DNA from: Saccharomycopsis malanga
Taxonomy: Eukaryota; Ascomycota; Saccharomycetes; Ascoideales; Saccharomycopsidaceae
Direction: 5' to 3'
Assembly: GCA_004014935.1 (NCBI GenBank)
Contig: CP025324.1
Coordinates: forward strand, 2,232,501 to 2,296,500
DNA length: 64,000 bases
The notes beneath the pieces were generated by a model. It was not told where the DNA came from and searched no databases. It was given only the letters and a program-made list of their open reading frames with translations. Numbering within the stretch: the stretch's first letter is position 1; each line of letters opens with the position of its first letter. Positions 11,001 through 20,657 of the stretch are shown piece by piece. Made by a program: the position numbers and the translations under genes.

Positions 11001-11279
11001 AGGCGGTGACCCTGCCAACAAAGACGACGACGGTCTACGGACAGACCCAATGAGTCCTCGACCGTCCCCGGGAACATTTATTGGCTTTGGAGCATGGAGT
11101 TGATTGCTGCCGGTAGAGGCGTCATCCAGAACAGCGCCATTGTCGGGAGCAACCTTGCCACGTCCATCAGCACCAATGTCAAAGTGCACAGTGTACGGAA
11201 GAAATCTACACTGTTAGTATTAGATCAAAAGCCCAACGAGCACACACAATACATACAGAGATACAGTGAGAATAGCCAT
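8028..11279 (-). CDS. TPS3: trehalose synthase complex regulatory subunit (Tps3/Tsl1), one intron
   Basis: The spliced product is 1066 residues. Exon 1 is 11279-11257 (23 nt) and exon 2 is 11205-8028. They are joined over a 51-nt intron with a GTATGT donor, TACTAAC branch and TAG acceptor. The join gives MAILTVSLFLPYTVHFDI, matching the N-termini of yeast Tsl1 and Tps3; without it exon 2 has only a GTG start. A variable Ser-rich segment (to ~250) precedes a full GT20 (trehalose-6-phosphate synthase-like) domain, then a phosphatase-like domain. The latter keeps DFDS where Tps2 has DYDGT but has lost the SGR motif and the final GD..D motif. It is probably not a working phosphatase and fits the large regulatory subunit that holds Tps1 and Tps2 together. 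The gene is divergent from the TatD gene, as in S. cerevisiae. Confidence 0.93.
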
Positions 11280-11446
11280 TTTAGCAGAATTGTTACAGAA
11301 CTAGACAGCCAGAAGTACACTAGCGGAGAAAAAACAGCAGATCCTGGTCCTATTTAAACCAATCATGAATTATCACCTCCAATTACGAGTCAACTGGATT
11401 GCTTCTCGCGCCTTCATTGCTTTTCTCTCTTCTTCTAAGAAAAACA

Positions 11447-11488
11447 GCGCACGTGCGCAATGACCCCTTTGGATGGTTTATGACGTGA
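11447..11488. promoter_or_regulatory. stress-type site cluster in the TPS3/TatD divergent promoter
   Basis: Within 42 bp lie a perfect 12-bp palindrome GCGCACGTGCGC (11447-11458, containing CACGTG), a stress-response-type CCCCT (11464-11468) and TGACGTGA (11481-11488), close to a CRE/Sko1 site. Trehalose genes in yeasts are stress-induced through such elements, so control of TPS3 is plausible. Binding is inferred from motif match only. Confidence 0.45.
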
Positions 11489-11575
11489 GAGAAAAGACGA
11501 TTGCTGGGGCGACCAAGTCGGACGGACGTCTGGTCTTCGAGGCCGCGTCATCTCGTTGGTAAATGACAAAGAAAA

Positions 11576-12748
11576 ATGGTTTACGACGCACATTGTCATC
11601 TATCGCCCAACTGTTTCGATATTAATTGTGATGCGCTTTCGCAGTCGTTTCTACAGAAAACCAACGACAATGAGTTGGACTCTGTCCAGCAACTTGCTTT
11701 GATGTCCACCAACCAATATGATGCGGATCTTGTTCTTTGTTTAGCTGGTTTGATAAATGTCAATGACAAGAAAATTATTCCTTGTGTTGGTGTCCATCCT
11801 TGGTATGCTCATCTTTTTCTTCATAACTCTTCTGAAAACCAATTGAATAAAGAAGATCATTACAAAACTATATTCAAAAAAGATACTCTTCCACAACCGT
11901 TTCTTGACAGTCTTCCTGACCCAATATCGGCCTCGGAGTATTTTGACCAGCTCCACGAAAAAATCTCAGGGCATAACAATGTCATCGTAGGGGAAATCGG
12001 TCTTGACAAACTTTTCAGAATCCCCTGGGCAGGTTTTCTCGGTAACCAGAACGTCTCTCCTCATCTTGATCAAGTGACTGGAAAATTCTGCCCTGGTCTG
12101 GGCAAAAATAACATGCTTTCACCCTACCGTGTCCCAATGGATCATCAGCTCTATCTCTTTACTAAGGCTCTTTCCCTTGCTAGCAAATTGCAGGTACCAG
12201 TGTCAATCCACTGTGTGAAGGCCCATGGCGTGCTTTACTCTACAGTCACAGAATTTTTAAAAAACAACTGTCTGGATCCGTCAGGCGATAGAAACATTCC
12301 AGCACTCTGTTTACATTCTTACACCGGTTCTCTTGACCAGGCAAAACTCTGGATAAAAACCCACAAGGGAAAATCCAGGACCAAAGTGTACTTTTCATTT
12401 TCTGACATCATAAATAATGGTAATGAGCCAGGGTCCAATGACAAGAAGGAACAGGAAAACGAAAAGGTGAAGAGACGCCACTTGGAGTTTGAACAGTTGA
12501 TAAAAACAATTCCGGAGGACGCTCTTTTAATAGAGACAGATCTTGCCATAGACCGTTACTATGCTGATAACAACGTATATAATGAAGAAACAGATGATTA
12601 TGAAAACCGCTGCCATTTTGAGGACTTGAAACTGATTGCTCGCCGTATCTGCAGTATTAGAGGATGGTCTAAAGATGAGGGAATCAAAATCTTGCTGCAA
12701 AATTGGCAAACATTTGTCAGTTTAAGCAAGTTAAAGAGTCTTAAATAA
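11576..12748 (+). CDS. TatD-family metal-dependent hydrolase (YMR262W-like)
   Basis: The 390-residue protein starts MVYDAHCHL, which holds the first two metal-ligand histidines (H-x-H). It continues with GVHPWYA, GEIGLD (metal-bridging Glu), SIHCVKAH (His), CLHSYTG (His) and IETDLA (Asp), the full ligand order of the TatD subgroup of amidohydrolases. TatD proteins are divalent-metal deoxyribonucleases. The fungal subgroup that includes S. cerevisiae YMR262W and S. pombe Scn1 has no firm role that I know. It is about 75 residues longer than YMR262W, partly through inserts at 275-300. The ATG at 11576 places the HxH motif at the N-terminus as expected. An overlapping out-of-frame ATG lies at 11563. 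The gene is divergent from TPS3, a conserved pair. Confidence 0.85.
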   Translation: MVYDAHCHLSPNCFDINCDALSQSFLQKTNDNELDSVQQLALMSTNQYDADLVLCLAGLINVNDKKIIPCVGVHPWYAHLFLHNSSENQLNKEDHYKTIFKKDTLPQPFLDSLPDPISASEYFDQLHEKISGHNNVIVGEIGLDKLFRIPWAGFLGNQNVSPHLDQVTGKFCPGLGKNNMLSPYRVPMDHQLYLFTKALSLASKLQVPVSIHCVKAHGVLYSTVTEFLKNNCLDPSGDRNIPALCLHSYTGSLDQAKLWIKTHKGKSRTKVYFSFSDIINNGNEPGSNDKKEQENEKVKRRHLEFEQLIKTIPEDALLIETDLAIDRYYADNNVYNEETDDYENRCHFEDLKLIARRICSIRGWSKDEGIKILLQNWQTFVSLSKLKSLK

Positions 12749-13407
12749 TGCAACAGATCGTTGGAATGGTAACATGACTGATCTAATAACAATTTAAAAT
12801 TAACATCGGTGATAATTTGATTTATATAAATCAGAATAAGGTTAGAAAGTCTAATGAGGTACTTGAAAGGGTACTCACATGTTCTAGACGACTGCCTAGA
12901 CTGGGGAAAGTAACTAAGCAACGGTAAAAGAAACAAGGCTTGCAACTGTATATGGAAACATAGAATAAGAGGTTTAATGTATCTAGTCAATCATAGGACT
13001 TGAAGCATATAGATGTTTATCACCAATGATACAATAGTCCATTGTATATAATGAAGGGTAAAAAAAGGACACGCACGATTGCAACAGTAAAAATACTTTT
13101 GATATTTTTTACGTTTAACAATAAGCATATTTTTAATAACTTAATTATGAATGAATTTGATCGTTACTACATTTCAATAAAACTTAATCATAACATAATC
13201 ATAATTTGTATTCAAAAGTCACAGCATTGTATAGAACATGAAAACATTCTAGTAAAAAGACAATTGGCACGAAATAATACTGTAAAAAAACAAATATCTA
13301 GCAAGTATAAATCATAGTGTGTATCGAATGTAAATAAACAAAATAAAATCGTGATTTTTTCATGAGATTGGGTTGGTTCATAATGTAAAACTAATTTGTA
13401 AAAAAGT
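12749..13407. other. 3' intergenic region between two convergent genes
   Basis: This holds the terminators of the TatD gene and TDA1. It is AT-rich. Short ORFs here (for example 13042-13317) have biased AT-driven composition and no recognisable similarity. I see no RNA gene. Confidence 0.5.
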
Positions 13408-15390
13408 TCATGAGATTGAACTGGTTCTTGAATGAGGTTTTGAGGCAACAGTAGAATGCACTCTTGAATGGTTTCTGGATGGAATTCTCGAAGGGATCCT
13501 TGACTGAGCTCTTGATTGGTTTCTTGAGTTAATTCTTGAAGGGTTGATACTGTTGAAAGTGGAATTGAGTCTTGAGCTTGCATTTGATCTTACTGAGGCA
13601 GCGCGGAAATGGGCCGACACTTCTGGTTCCGTTGACAAAGCGCCGTTCATTTTAGGAAACCCTGATGTGTGATGGCTGTCGTGAGAAAGTTTAGCAAGTC
13701 CAGCAAGATTACTAGAGCTGGTACTAGTTGCTTTGCTGAATACCGAAAGACCTGCTATATTGGTATTGCTCAAACTATGGTTTCCAGTTCTCAAGAACTG
13801 TGCTTGATTTTGCCCGTGGTTTGAAAAGTTGAGGTTTATCAAGTCTTTGAGAGATGTGCTGCTGGAAGAGCGTTTGTTAGCTAAATCCCTAAGGGAGGTA
13901 TAGCTGAATGAATTTTGAGAAGCAGTAATAAACTCATTAGCATTACCAGCTCTACCAGCACTATGTGTGCCTCCATTAGCTCCAGAGCCAACCGTAGCAC
14001 TGCTGACAGCATCAGCAAGACTAAAAGTGGCCTTTTTTGAGCCATTTCTTTGACGCTCCTTTTTTTTCAAAAAATTTGAGGCGTCATCTGTATCGGGAGA
14101 CTCTGTACCGGTTTTCAAGCTTCCATAAAGTGATTCTCTCAATGTTTTCAAAGCCTTTTCACGTTCCTCCGCATCTTTAGGGTCATCCACAAGCCCCTCA
14201 TCTATACTAGTGAAACCACTGCTATTGCTGTCACGGCTATGTAATCCACTATGGATGTCCTCCTCTTCAGCGGTGGACTCCGGATCTTCAATGATAGGCA
14301 TCAGATATCTTGCCAAATCGGTATGGCTATTGTTGATGCTTCTACGAGCAGGGGTTTCTGTTTTGTTGCCTAGACGGCGAAGATAGATGTTGTTCTGGAT
14401 ATCCTCGAGGGTTGATCTTTTTACCTGGTCAATGACAAAACAGTCAGAGATGACATTGCGCATGTTGACAGAGACATGGTCCCAATACTCAGGCGGGTCG
14501 AACATGTAATCTGCGGTCAAAATAGCTTCTTTGGTCTCGTCATCGGTTTCACAATCAAACGGCATGTATCCACAGAACATAAAATAGATCAATACGCCCA
14601 AGGACCAGACATCCACAGGAAAACTATAAGGTTGACGTTTCAAAATCTCGGGGGCCATGTAACTGAGAGTGCCACATAGAATGTTGGACAAATCATCGTC
14701 ATCGTTGTTTCCTGCTGCTCCAGCAGCAGCAGCAGCATCATCATTATTGGAAACATACGTAGAAAGACCAAAGTCGCCTATCAAGACGTCAAAACGACTA
14801 CTGCCGTATTTGAAGAAAATGTTTTCTGCTTTCAAATCACGGTGGATAATGTTGTGTTTTTTCAAAAACAAAAGGCCGGCCAAAATGGAGTTTATTATCT
14901 TGATACCATCGCTTTCAACACGATAACATCCGTCGTTCAAGATCTTGTCAAACAAATCACCACCAATAGCTAGATCAGTGATAAGATAAAAATGCTCGTC
15001 AGTCTCAAAATAGTCGTGTAGTTTAAGAAGATATTTATTAGTTGTTTCCTCGGCAGAAACCGAACTACTTGCAGAAACACCAGTGATAGCACTTATAGAA
15101 TGGGAAATCTTAGATAGAATACGGAACTCGTTCTGTATGAGTTTGATCTTATTACGGTTGTTCTTCTTTCCAATGACCTTGACAGCAAAATGCGCATGGG
15201 TCTCAATATGTTTGCATTCATACACCTTAGAAAAAGACCCATTACCTAGACATTTCTGAGATAATACATATTTGCAAGGGATTCTCTTGCGGTCCGAGGA
15301 AACATCAAAATTAGAGGGTTGGGGCCATATAAATGACTTTCTGCTAGGAATGCTGTTCCGAGGTGATGGTGGGATGATCGAGGCTTGCAT
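13408..15390 (-). CDS. TDA1: CAMK-group protein kinase, Tda1-like
   Basis: The 660-residue protein carries a kinase domain at about residues 38-340: glycine loop GNGSFSKVYE, VAIK-type lysine in FAVKVIGKK, HRDLKAEN, GDFGLST and MAPEIL. The segment CKYVLSQKCLGNGSF...NKIKLIQNEFRIL lines up with the same region of S. cerevisiae Tda1 (YMR291W), a glucose-responsive kinase that phosphorylates hexokinase 2. An Ala/Asn/Asp insert (about 219-237) sits between DFG and APE. The C-terminal half is low-complexity and ends in a run of SR-spaced repeats (SRINSR, SRAQSR, SRIPSR, SRNHSR), each an RxxS-type phosphorylation consensus. A promoter-proximal CTCCG-N14-CGGAG inverted pair lies upstream. Confidence 0.8.
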   Translation of the reverse strand: MQASIIPPSPRNSIPSRKSFIWPQPSNFDVSSDRKRIPCKYVLSQKCLGNGSFSKVYECKHIETHAHFAVKVIGKKNNRNKIKLIQNEFRILSKISHSISAITGVSASSSVSAEETTNKYLLKLHDYFETDEHFYLITDLAIGGDLFDKILNDGCYRVESDGIKIINSILAGLLFLKKHNIIHRDLKAENIFFKYGSSRFDVLIGDFGLSTYVSNNDDAAAAAGAAGNNDDDDLSNILCGTLSYMAPEILKRQPYSFPVDVWSLGVLIYFMFCGYMPFDCETDDETKEAILTADYMFDPPEYWDHVSVNMRNVISDCFVIDQVKRSTLEDIQNNIYLRRLGNKTETPARRSINNSHTDLARYLMPIIEDPESTAEEEDIHSGLHSRDSNSSGFTSIDEGLVDDPKDAEEREKALKTLRESLYGSLKTGTESPDTDDASNFLKKKERQRNGSKKATFSLADAVSSATVGSGANGGTHSAGRAGNANEFITASQNSFSYTSLRDLANKRSSSSTSLKDLINLNFSNHGQNQAQFLRTGNHSLSNTNIAGLSVFSKATSTSSSNLAGLAKLSHDSHHTSGFPKMNGALSTEPEVSAHFRAASVRSNASSRLNSTFNSINPSRINSRNQSRAQSRIPSRIPSRNHSRVHSTVASKPHSRTSSIS

Positions 15391-16362
15391 TCTATGGTTT
15401 ATTATATCGAAAACTAACGATTAAACGATAGCTTTTAAAATAAATATTTGATATCACTTTTAAAGAAGATGTAGAAATATCACGGAATAATAGAATGGAA
15501 AAGAAAAAATACCAGTTTTTCCGTTCCTTTTTTTTTCTTGCTCTACTCCGAAAGAAATCCTAAGCGGAGTGCGTCGTCCTCCTGTCAGGAGATGTCAGAT
15601 TCTGGAGATTCTGGAGATTCTGGGGAAATATATATCAGTTTATTTTGGTGTATAATTAGTATTTTAGTGGAGGACTGAATTACGAAAACGTTGTATTTCA
15701 TAGATTAAGTTGACATAATATTGTAGTACTCTTTTATTTATGCGAAAAAATATTTTTAAAATAAATTCAGCAAATGTTCCTATTTTTTGCCTTTATGAGT
15801 TTAATTAAGCATTACGCTCTGTAAAACTTTTATTCCTTTGGTATTTAGACTTGAAAATTGTCTAGATTTGCTTTACAGTTGTTTAAACAAGACCAATATT
15901 TTGTTTTCTGTTGGGTTCATTTTCTTTCTAACTGCCGGAGAGATGGGGAGCTGACTACGTTTTTTAGTATTGTCTAATGTTCATTCTACATCTCAGCAAA
16001 AGTCTTTTATTTTTGTAGACAGCACACTGTTTTTTGCTATTGAATATGCCAAGGTGTGCGTTGATAGAATCACTGATGAGTAGCAAATCAAGTAACTAAC
16101 AAGGAAAGCTACTCCCAAGAAATTTCAACCCTATCAGCTTGTGATCAGCAAGACAAAGATACAAATATTTTATTATATTTGTTGTGTACTGGGTTTGTAA
16201 TATAAGATATCATTTTTTATTAATATTATTGTTTTCAAAAACAAACTCTGCTAAGGCAAACTTACAATAAATACAAAACTAAAAACTCAAAAACGCGAAA
16301 AAGCTAAAATTATAAAAGGTCACATACAGGATAAAAAAAGCTCTTCAAATGACTCGTACATA
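15391..16362. other. TDA1 promoter and CMK 3' intergenic region
   Basis: This 972-bp stretch has no gene I can support. It contains CTCCG (15546-15550) and CGGAG (15565-15569), an inverted pair spaced by 14 bp of the kind bound by Zn2Cys6 dimers. It also has three tandem copies of AGATTCTGG (about 15598-15624). Confidence 0.45.
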
Positions 16363-17694
16363 CTACTGTTGGTCTGCACCCTCTTCAAACGTTTTCACTC
16401 TTTCTTTATTCTTTTGAGCAGTAAGCACCAACAGTTGGAATGCCTTGACAGTCAAATCTGACCTGCTAGGTTCCCTTTTTGGGAACTCGGGTCTGTTTGG
16501 AGTGTTTTCCAGTGATTCATCATCTTTTGATGACGAAAGAACGTTTGATTTAGATTGAGGACTGAGTTGGGCCGCAGTGAAATCGTTTTTCGATGTATAA
16601 TCGAGATCTGTCAAGTCCATGTCGACATCACCATCATTACTGGTATCAGCGTTTTCACTAGCGGCAACCAGTTCTCTAAGAGCCTTGATACGGTTTTTCA
16701 ATCTAATTACTTCAATAGCCTGGACAAACTTACTTCTAGCGTTGAAACCTTCGCGGATGTTTGGCAACAAATCGACATTATTGTCATTGGTTGTGATCCA
16801 TTTTTCTTGCAAAAGCTCTTCGGCGCTAAGACGTTTTGTCTGGTCTACTCTGAGCATTTTCAAAATAAAGTATTTTGCGTCATCACTGACGTCTTTCCAA
16901 TACTTTTGATGAAAGATGACACCATTGTCATTTTTGACTTCTTGCAAGAAATCATTGATGTTTTCGGACCTGAATGGAGAATAGCCGCAAAGCAAAGTGT
17001 AGGTAATGACTCCTGTAGACCAGATGTCGCATGGTTTACCATGTCCAACTCCAAGAAGAACTTCTGGAGCCGCGTATCCAAAAGAACCAGCCGTGGTTTT
17101 CAACACCTGGTCTTTTGATCTGAGTTTTTTGGCAATACCAAAATCAGCAAGTACAATTGGTGATTGCGGGTCTTCCTCTTCGCTTTTTAAATACAAGACG
17201 TTTTCTGGTTTTATGTCACGATGGACAATGTCGTTATGGTGAAGATATGACAATGCACTTAGGATCTGTTTAACACATGACGCAGCATCCTTCTCGGTAA
17301 ACTTGCCTTTTTCTACAATACGATTGAACAACTCTCCACCCGTTGCCAATTGAGTGGCAATATAAAACTTATCTCTGCTTTCAAACCAATCATGGAATCC
17401 CACAATGTTAGGGTGTTTCACATGCTGTAAAAGCTTCAATTCGTCATACACCATTGTAAAATTACCTTTCAAGGTCTTCTTCAATATAATCTTCATTGCC
17501 ACATCTTCCCCACTGGTCACATCCCTCGCCTGACGTACGACACCAAACGTGCCAGCCCCTAATGTCTTACCAAAGATATAATTGTCCTTCCGCGCATACG
17601 ACGCAGGATGTCCACTGAGCTTCTTAATAAACTTCTGGATACCATGGCCGGCCACCGGCGACGGTTGTATGACATCTGGATCGATAATTGGCAT
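16363..17694 (-). CDS. CMK1: calcium/calmodulin-dependent protein kinase (Cmk1/Cmk2 type)
   Basis: The kinase domain shows GAGTFGVV, AMKIILKK, HRDIKPEN, ADFGIAKK and AAPEVL. It is followed by the WITTN helix and a basic amphipathic stretch (RSKFVQAIEVIRLKNRIKAL) where fungal CaM kinases carry their autoinhibitory/calmodulin-binding segment. Yeast Cmk1 and Cmk2 are cytosolic kinases in calcium and stress signalling. I chose the ATG at 17694 (443 residues, MPIIDPDVIQ...). The open frame extends 12 codons further upstream but has only a TTG there and a TGA just before it. The choice between CMK1 and CMK2 is not possible from sequence alone. Two CGGGGGTG boxes (STRE/Mig1-like) lie about 245-290 bp upstream. 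Confidence 0.9.
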   Translation of the reverse strand: MPIIDPDVIQPSPVAGHGIQKFIKKLSGHPASYARKDNYIFGKTLGAGTFGVVRQARDVTSGEDVAMKIILKKTLKGNFTMVYDELKLLQHVKHPNIVGFHDWFESRDKFYIATQLATGGELFNRIVEKGKFTEKDAASCVKQILSALSYLHHNDIVHRDIKPENVLYLKSEEEDPQSPIVLADFGIAKKLRSKDQVLKTTAGSFGYAAPEVLLGVGHGKPCDIWSTGVITYTLLCGYSPFRSENINDFLQEVKNDNGVIFHQKYWKDVSDDAKYFILKMLRVDQTKRLSAEELLQEKWITTNDNNVDLLPNIREGFNARSKFVQAIEVIRLKNRIKALRELVAASENADTSNDGDVDMDLTDLDYTSKNDFTAAQLSPQSKSNVLSSSKDDESLENTPNRPEFPKREPSRSDLTVKAFQLLVLTAQKNKERVKTFEEGADQQ

Positions 17695-19236
17695 CTGGCT
17701 TGCACTCTCTGACGCTCCGTATTCCTTCAATCTCTCTGTTCACTTGCTCTCTATATACAGCCTCAAGTGCAAAGGACCAGCAGTATGTATATATGTATAT
17801 TAGTTTGCCAATACAGACAATGCTCCCAATATATATATATATATAATATGTTCACTTGATCACTTGTCTGGCATCATCTTCTGCGCTCTCCAAACAATTG
17901 TTTAAAGACCCGCCCAAAAGAGCCAATGCGATTAGCCCTACGGGGGTGCCGTCCGTCTCTTGTACTGGAATCTCATCCGGGGGTGTCAACACCTGTCAAC
18001 AGACATAGCCATCATTGCCCATACAAGGTCGTATTGCTCTACTTGTCTTCCATACAAGCCGATTTCAAAGTTCACTTTGCTGTATCGAATCCGCTTTCCG
18101 ACGTTTTTTTATTCTTTCCAAACAAATACACTTATTTGCTTTGCATTTTACATTAATTATTCTTCTTTACGCTATTCTAAGACCCATTGTTGGAGCCTTG
18201 TATTTAACTACGGTAATAGTAATCAGGGCACACTACAACCCATTGTAGCATTATAACGAGCCACCATACCGCACCCAACATTGAGGATACCAAAAAAGAA
18301 AACAGCACACTCAATCTTTACCTTTTTCAAAAAAATAGTAAAACTTGACGAAAGTAGTATAGAGATAACTTGAATTAGTTACAACGTCCAGTTTTTTCTT
18401 CAACAAATTTGCATATCATTACATATAATAGCATATATATACATATTAACGCACCATACAACGTCAACTTACATAACCAACTTTGGACTGCACGTGATCT
18501 CACAAATATCATATGATGAGGCATAAACAAACATAATTGCACTTGCACATACAGATGGACGCATCAGTATACTTGGAGCTGCATATTTTCATGCAGGGAT
18601 CATATTATGCCAAAACGGTTATGCAAAGAGTTAGGCATCATCATCATCAGTAGCACTACAATAAAATGAGGTTTATCCAACCAAAGCCCTCCTGATTTGA
18701 ATAGTAAAGTCTTGCCCAGCGGATCTGATTGAAATTGTCTTAGATAATCAAGTTCCGCAAACCTTGTAAAGGTATTATATGAGAAAATCTATAAACAAAA
18801 GCATAAATTTCTCAAATGATGAGAAAGTACGAGTGTGCATCATTAAGAAAGCTAAGTAATACTAGTAGGGCCACTTTATTGATAATATCGGTACTATACA
18901 ATCTTATACAATGTATGTTTTCTGCTAATTTATGCAACATCAAGTCTGTTTTAGTCCTCCATGTGCATACCATATTTTAACCTTTCTTCAACAACCGTTC
19001 AATTTCTTGAAGCACTTCATCACCTAGGCCAATTCAGTAGAGCTTTAACAAGTTTCAAAGTCGTTTTAAAGTCTATACTGCTATCCTGTCTAGATTAACA
19101 CTTTAGGTGTATTTTTATAGATGTACTACACGTGACAACAATTTAATTGTTAGAATAGCATGAATAATTATCACAATAAGTCGTATATTGACCGAATAAT
19201 AGCATTATAAAAAGAGCTGAAGATCTACTGCACACC
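17695..19236. other. 1.5-kb CMK/MAK31 divergent intergenic region
   Basis: No complete gene is visible. Noted content: CGGGGGTG boxes near 17940 and 17978, two CACGTG-type E-boxes (near 18489 and 19131), several TGCAT/ATGCA motifs between 18130 and 18980, and a short coding-like relic on the minus strand (18977-19105, separate entry). Confidence 0.5.
18977..19105 (-). pseudogene. possible fragment of a decayed host gene
   Basis: Two adjacent minus-strand frames read like pieces of one helical, charged protein end. The first is about 19 codons rich in Lys/Leu (SIDFKTTLKLVKALL). The second, in another frame, is GLGDEVLQEIERLLKKG followed by TAA at 18977-18979. There is no start codon upstream and the MAK31 start is 130 bp away on the other strand, so an intact gene is unlikely. 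The shift could be a mutation or the 3' junction of a lost intron (CCTAG precedes the second part). I do not recognise the protein, and chance remains possible. Confidence 0.25.
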
Positions 19237-19590
19237 ATGGCACAAGAGGCAAAGTTGGAGACTTTATTTGGGCTTATATTGCGTGTCAGTATCAAGGACA
19301 GTACTCTAGTATTGGATGAGATTCCTACCACCCAAGCAAGACAGAGGAGAGTAGTATTGGGGAATTTGCTTGCCGTAGATCACGAAGGAAACATATTACT
19401 AGATCGAACAGAAGAGACAATTCAAGAAGAGGTTCTTGACGGAGAAAAAAAGCAGAGTACAGGCCACGAAATTGATGGCTGGAGAATTGTTCAGCAGCGA
19501 TTTTTGGGAATGTTGACAGTGCCACGGAACACTATTGAAAAGGTAGAAATTGAAAAGAAAAAATTTGAACGGTTTCTCAAATGGCAGTGA
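19237..19590 (+). CDS. MAK31: Sm-like subunit of NatC N-terminal acetyltransferase (Mak31/Naa38)
   Basis: The 117-residue protein has an Sm fold signature: Sm1-like strands (LGNLLAVDHEGNILLD) followed by a charged insert and an Sm2-like end (LGMLTVPRNTIEKVEI). In fungi this combination with GMLTVPR is typical of Mak31/Naa38, the small auxiliary subunit of NatC (with Mak3 and Mak10) that acetylates N-termini such as Met-Leu and Met-Ile. The central insert (about residues 60-85) is longer than in S. cerevisiae Mak31. The ATG at 19237 is well placed and no intron is needed. Another divergent LSM-domain protein cannot be excluded. Confidence 0.7.
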   Translation: MAQEAKLETLFGLILRVSIKDSTLVLDEIPTTQARQRRVVLGNLLAVDHEGNILLDRTEETIQEEVLDGEKKQSTGHEIDGWRIVQQRFLGMLTVPRNTIEKVEIEKKKFERFLKWQ

Positions 19591-20076
19591 CTAACAGTAT
19601 CAGTTTTTGCCATGCGTTAAACCTGGCTTTGATGCTACTGTTGTTATATTTTAATATAGATTTTGCTTGATGAAAGCGACAATTGTAGGAAACGAAAAAG
19701 TCTAAACTGGATCTGATGATTGAGTATTAAAGGGCTGCTCAAAATAGCAGATAGGTACTATAGATGTGGGTTATGAGAAACATATGTAAGATCAAGCCGC
19801 TGTATTTCGTTAGACTAACAGAAATATAATACTGCAATGGCATTTAATGGTATTCTATCGGTGTTAAAAATAGGTAAGGCCAAGTGGGTAAGTTGAATGA
19901 AAGACAAGCTACTCATATACGTTATACGTGTAGATGTAGATGTGCTATTAGATACATCGCATGAATAATGTGACAATTTTGTACATAACATACTGGGATT
20001 CGTGACTTATTAGCGAGATCTTGAAAAGCAACGGGATTCCTACTCTGAAAAGTTTCAAGATGGTAGTGGTGAATTG

Positions 20077-20113
20077 TACTGAAAGGTACTTTCTCAAAGA
20101 GTACTTTTCAGTA
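20077..20113. repeat. 13-bp inverted repeat (hairpin)
   Basis: TACTGAAAGGTAC (20077-20089) and GTACTTTTCAGTA (20101-20113) are inverted copies with one mismatch that would be a G-U pair in RNA, around an 11-base loop. The function is unknown; a structured terminator or transcript is possible. Confidence 0.7.
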
Positions 20114-20657
20114 CGTTTGAAAACAAAACCTTCAGTCAAAGTAACATTAAAATATTTGCAACTTCAAATTGAATAGGAGTAAAGCTGATACAAGTCCTGG
20201 AGGAGCCGCAAATAATGCTTAAAGCAATCAAAACAACGTAATAATGCCAAGAAATAAAGGGAATCTCTCTGAGGGGTGAATGATATGATTATTAACAAAT
20301 TATGTCTTATTTCTCGCAAAATGATAATTTCTTACTATAGGTAATTTATAAAAGCCAAATATCAAAACAAAGTACATGGTACAAAAGTCTAGGATCTATA
20401 GAGTATATAAATATAATTTTTATATGGTTTGGGTTGCTGTAAAGACTCTAGAATATGATTTGAAAGAATCAACTTTTTGTCAAAATGAACAATTTTCCAT
20501 TATATCAAATATTTCTACGAAAATTTGATAATTTTTATTATAAATATCAAGATAATATAACAAAAAACTTAAGAATGTTGGAATATGTTTTGTTAGATCA
20601 GAACAACCTGTATAGCATAAATATAATTCAATAAAACGTTTGATGCTTACTCTAAAA

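Noticed and set aside
13042-13317. 91-codon ORF downstream of the TatD gene
   Set aside because: Very AT-biased Ile/Asn/Lys composition, typical of non-coding DNA read by chance.
17695-17730. Twelve extra codons at the CMK N-terminus from a TTG
   Set aside because: Yeast nuclear genes start at ATG; a TGA lies just upstream and the ATG at 17694 suits the family.
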